In this document: positions 13,631 to 14,215 of the stretch, piece after piece
How positions within the stretch are numbered: the first letter of the stretch is position 1
How the letters are laid out: every line of letters begins with the position of its first letter
NCBI GenBank assembly: GCA_900553355.1
Contig: USDK01000065.1
Coordinates: 1 to 14,215 of the forward strand
Direction: 5' to 3'
DNA: 14,215 bases
DNA from: an uncultured Lachnospiraceae bacterium
GTDB taxonomy: Bacteria; Bacillota; Clostridia; Lachnospirales; Lachnospiraceae
Translations under genes and position numbers: made by a program
The notes under the pieces: model-generated
The model's database searches: none
Told to the model about the DNA's origin: nothing
Seen by the model: the letters and a program-made list of their open reading frames with translations, nothing else

Positions 13631-14215
13631 TCTCCTGAAGATACAGGCCTTTGGGATCACAAGGATCGCTGGGATACTGGATGCCGGAGAAGATGTCTTC
13701 GATATCTTCTCTTTTTCTGGTACCGAAGCCGATATCCAGAAGGATACTGACGATGAAGCGGGCCATATTATGCAGAAAATCATCTGCATGGATGAGAATC
13801 TGCATCTCCTCAGTGTCGCCGTAGATCTGGATGTCGTAGATTTCCCGCTCTGTATTTTTGCTTTTTCTGGCAGATGAGAAGTTACGGAAATCATGCTTTC
13901 CAAGCAAAAGGACTGCCGCCTGCTGCATCAGCTTTTTATCTGGAATCTGAAAACAGTGGAAGGTGTACTTCCGGTCAAAGACACTGGGCACATCGTCGAT
14001 CGTCATCCGATAGATATAGGTCTTGGAGGTGGCGTTCAACTGCGCATGAAAACGCTCCGGCATTTCTTCTACGTCTGTGATGGCAATGTCCATAGGGAGG
14101 TAGCGGTTCAGATAATGCTTGATCTCCTGGATGGGCATATCGCTTTCTGTCTTGAAATTGGCTACCTGTGCGTAGGCATGAACACCGGCTTCTGTCCGGC
14201 AGCCACAGTTCAGTT
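13614..14215 (-). CDS. truA: TruA-like tRNA pseudouridine synthase (C-terminal 199 residues), divergent
   Basis: The visible frame begins at the window edge with LNCGCRTEAGVHAYAQVANF and ends LYLQEITYGQ. TruA converts U38-40 of tRNA anticodon stems to pseudouridine. Family landmarks seen: the active-site loop, the FHAQLNATSKTYIYRM segment, FRNFSSAR, and FLHNMARFIVSILLDIGFG near the C-terminus. The family is about 250 residues, so some 50 N-terminal residues lie beyond the window; an ATG at 14138 is internal, not the start. The active-site motif normally reads RTDAGVHA, with a catalytic Asp; here it is RTEAGVHA (codon GAA, about 14189-14191). Several other conserved positions also differ, suggesting a divergent TruA paralogue. 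The 3' end overlaps pdxA tail to tail by 17 bp, with no terminator between. Confidence 0.85.
   Translation of the reverse strand, partial: LNCGCRTEAGVHAYAQVANFKTESDMPIQEIKHYLNRYLPMDIAITDVEEMPERFHAQLNATSKTYIYRMTIDDVPSVFDRKYTFHCFQIPDKKLMQQAAVLLLGKHDFRNFSSARKSKNTEREIYDIQIYGDTEEMQILIHADDFLHNMARFIVSILLDIGFGTRKREDIEDIFSGIQYPSDPCDPKGLYLQEITYGQ

Noticed and set aside
13602..13877. 91-codon plus-strand frame after pdxA
   Set aside because: Antisense to the TruA-like coding region, which matches a known family; no start signals.
1..14215. Search for CRISPR arrays, tRNA genes, transposases, attachment sites or toxin-antitoxin pairs
   Set aside because: No regularly spaced repeats, cloverleaf-like sequence, transposase motifs or paired small genes were seen by reading; gaps between genes are short and explained by promoters, the T-box and terminators.

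Overview
The window looks like a chromosomal segment of a Gram-positive Clostridia bacterium, most likely a Lachnospiraceae gut-type anaerobe. The signs are strong AGGAGG-type ribosome binding sites, a tryptophan T-box leader, a B-type TrpB2, LuxS, a YkpA/YbiT-type ABC-F protein and moderate G+C. The genus cannot be fixed from this sequence. There are no rRNAs, tRNAs, insertion sequences, CRISPR arrays or phage genes; almost all of it is ordinary, densely packed chromosome.

Layout. (1) 1-610: the 3' part of rpmI (L35), then rplT (L20), closed by a clear intrinsic terminator. (2) 620-3012: a promoter and a complete Trp T-box riboswitch (specifier TGG) ahead of trpB2 and a nicotinamidase-like cysteine hydrolase, ending in a GC-rich hairpin shared with convergent luxS. 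(3) 3020-5386: luxS (minus) diverges from a histidine phosphatase gene followed by trpS; an 18-bp palindrome lies over both -35 regions. A perfect 20-bp hairpin terminator follows trpS. (4) 5396-9402: an ECF-like sigma factor, a six-helix membrane protein (candidate anti-sigma), an ABC ATPase and an ABC-2-type permease with touching or overlapping frames, followed by a 5'-truncated fragment that resembles the C-terminus of an extracellular solute-binding lipoprotein. (5) 9403-11112: a minus-strand ABC-F ATPase gene with its own promoter, divergent from (6) 11122-13630: a patatin-like hydrolase, an HD-domain phosphohydrolase and a PdxA-family dehydrogenase. (7) 13614-14215: the 3' part of a TruA-like pseudouridine synthase gene (minus) whose end overlaps pdxA by 17 bp.

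How the parts fit. Uncharged tRNA-Trp should switch on TrpB2, which makes or salvages tryptophan from indole, and with it the downstream hydrolase. trpS itself is not under this T-box. The sigma/membrane protein/ABC block reads as a self-contained envelope-stress or export module. The most unusual points are a Glu in place of the catalytic Asp in the TruA-like protein, the sigma-ABC module with a truncated lipoprotein relic, the linking of a nicotinamidase-like gene to a Trp T-box, and the palindrome in the luxS divergent promoter. I found no clearly unprecedented system; the sigma/ABC module is the best candidate for undescribed biology.
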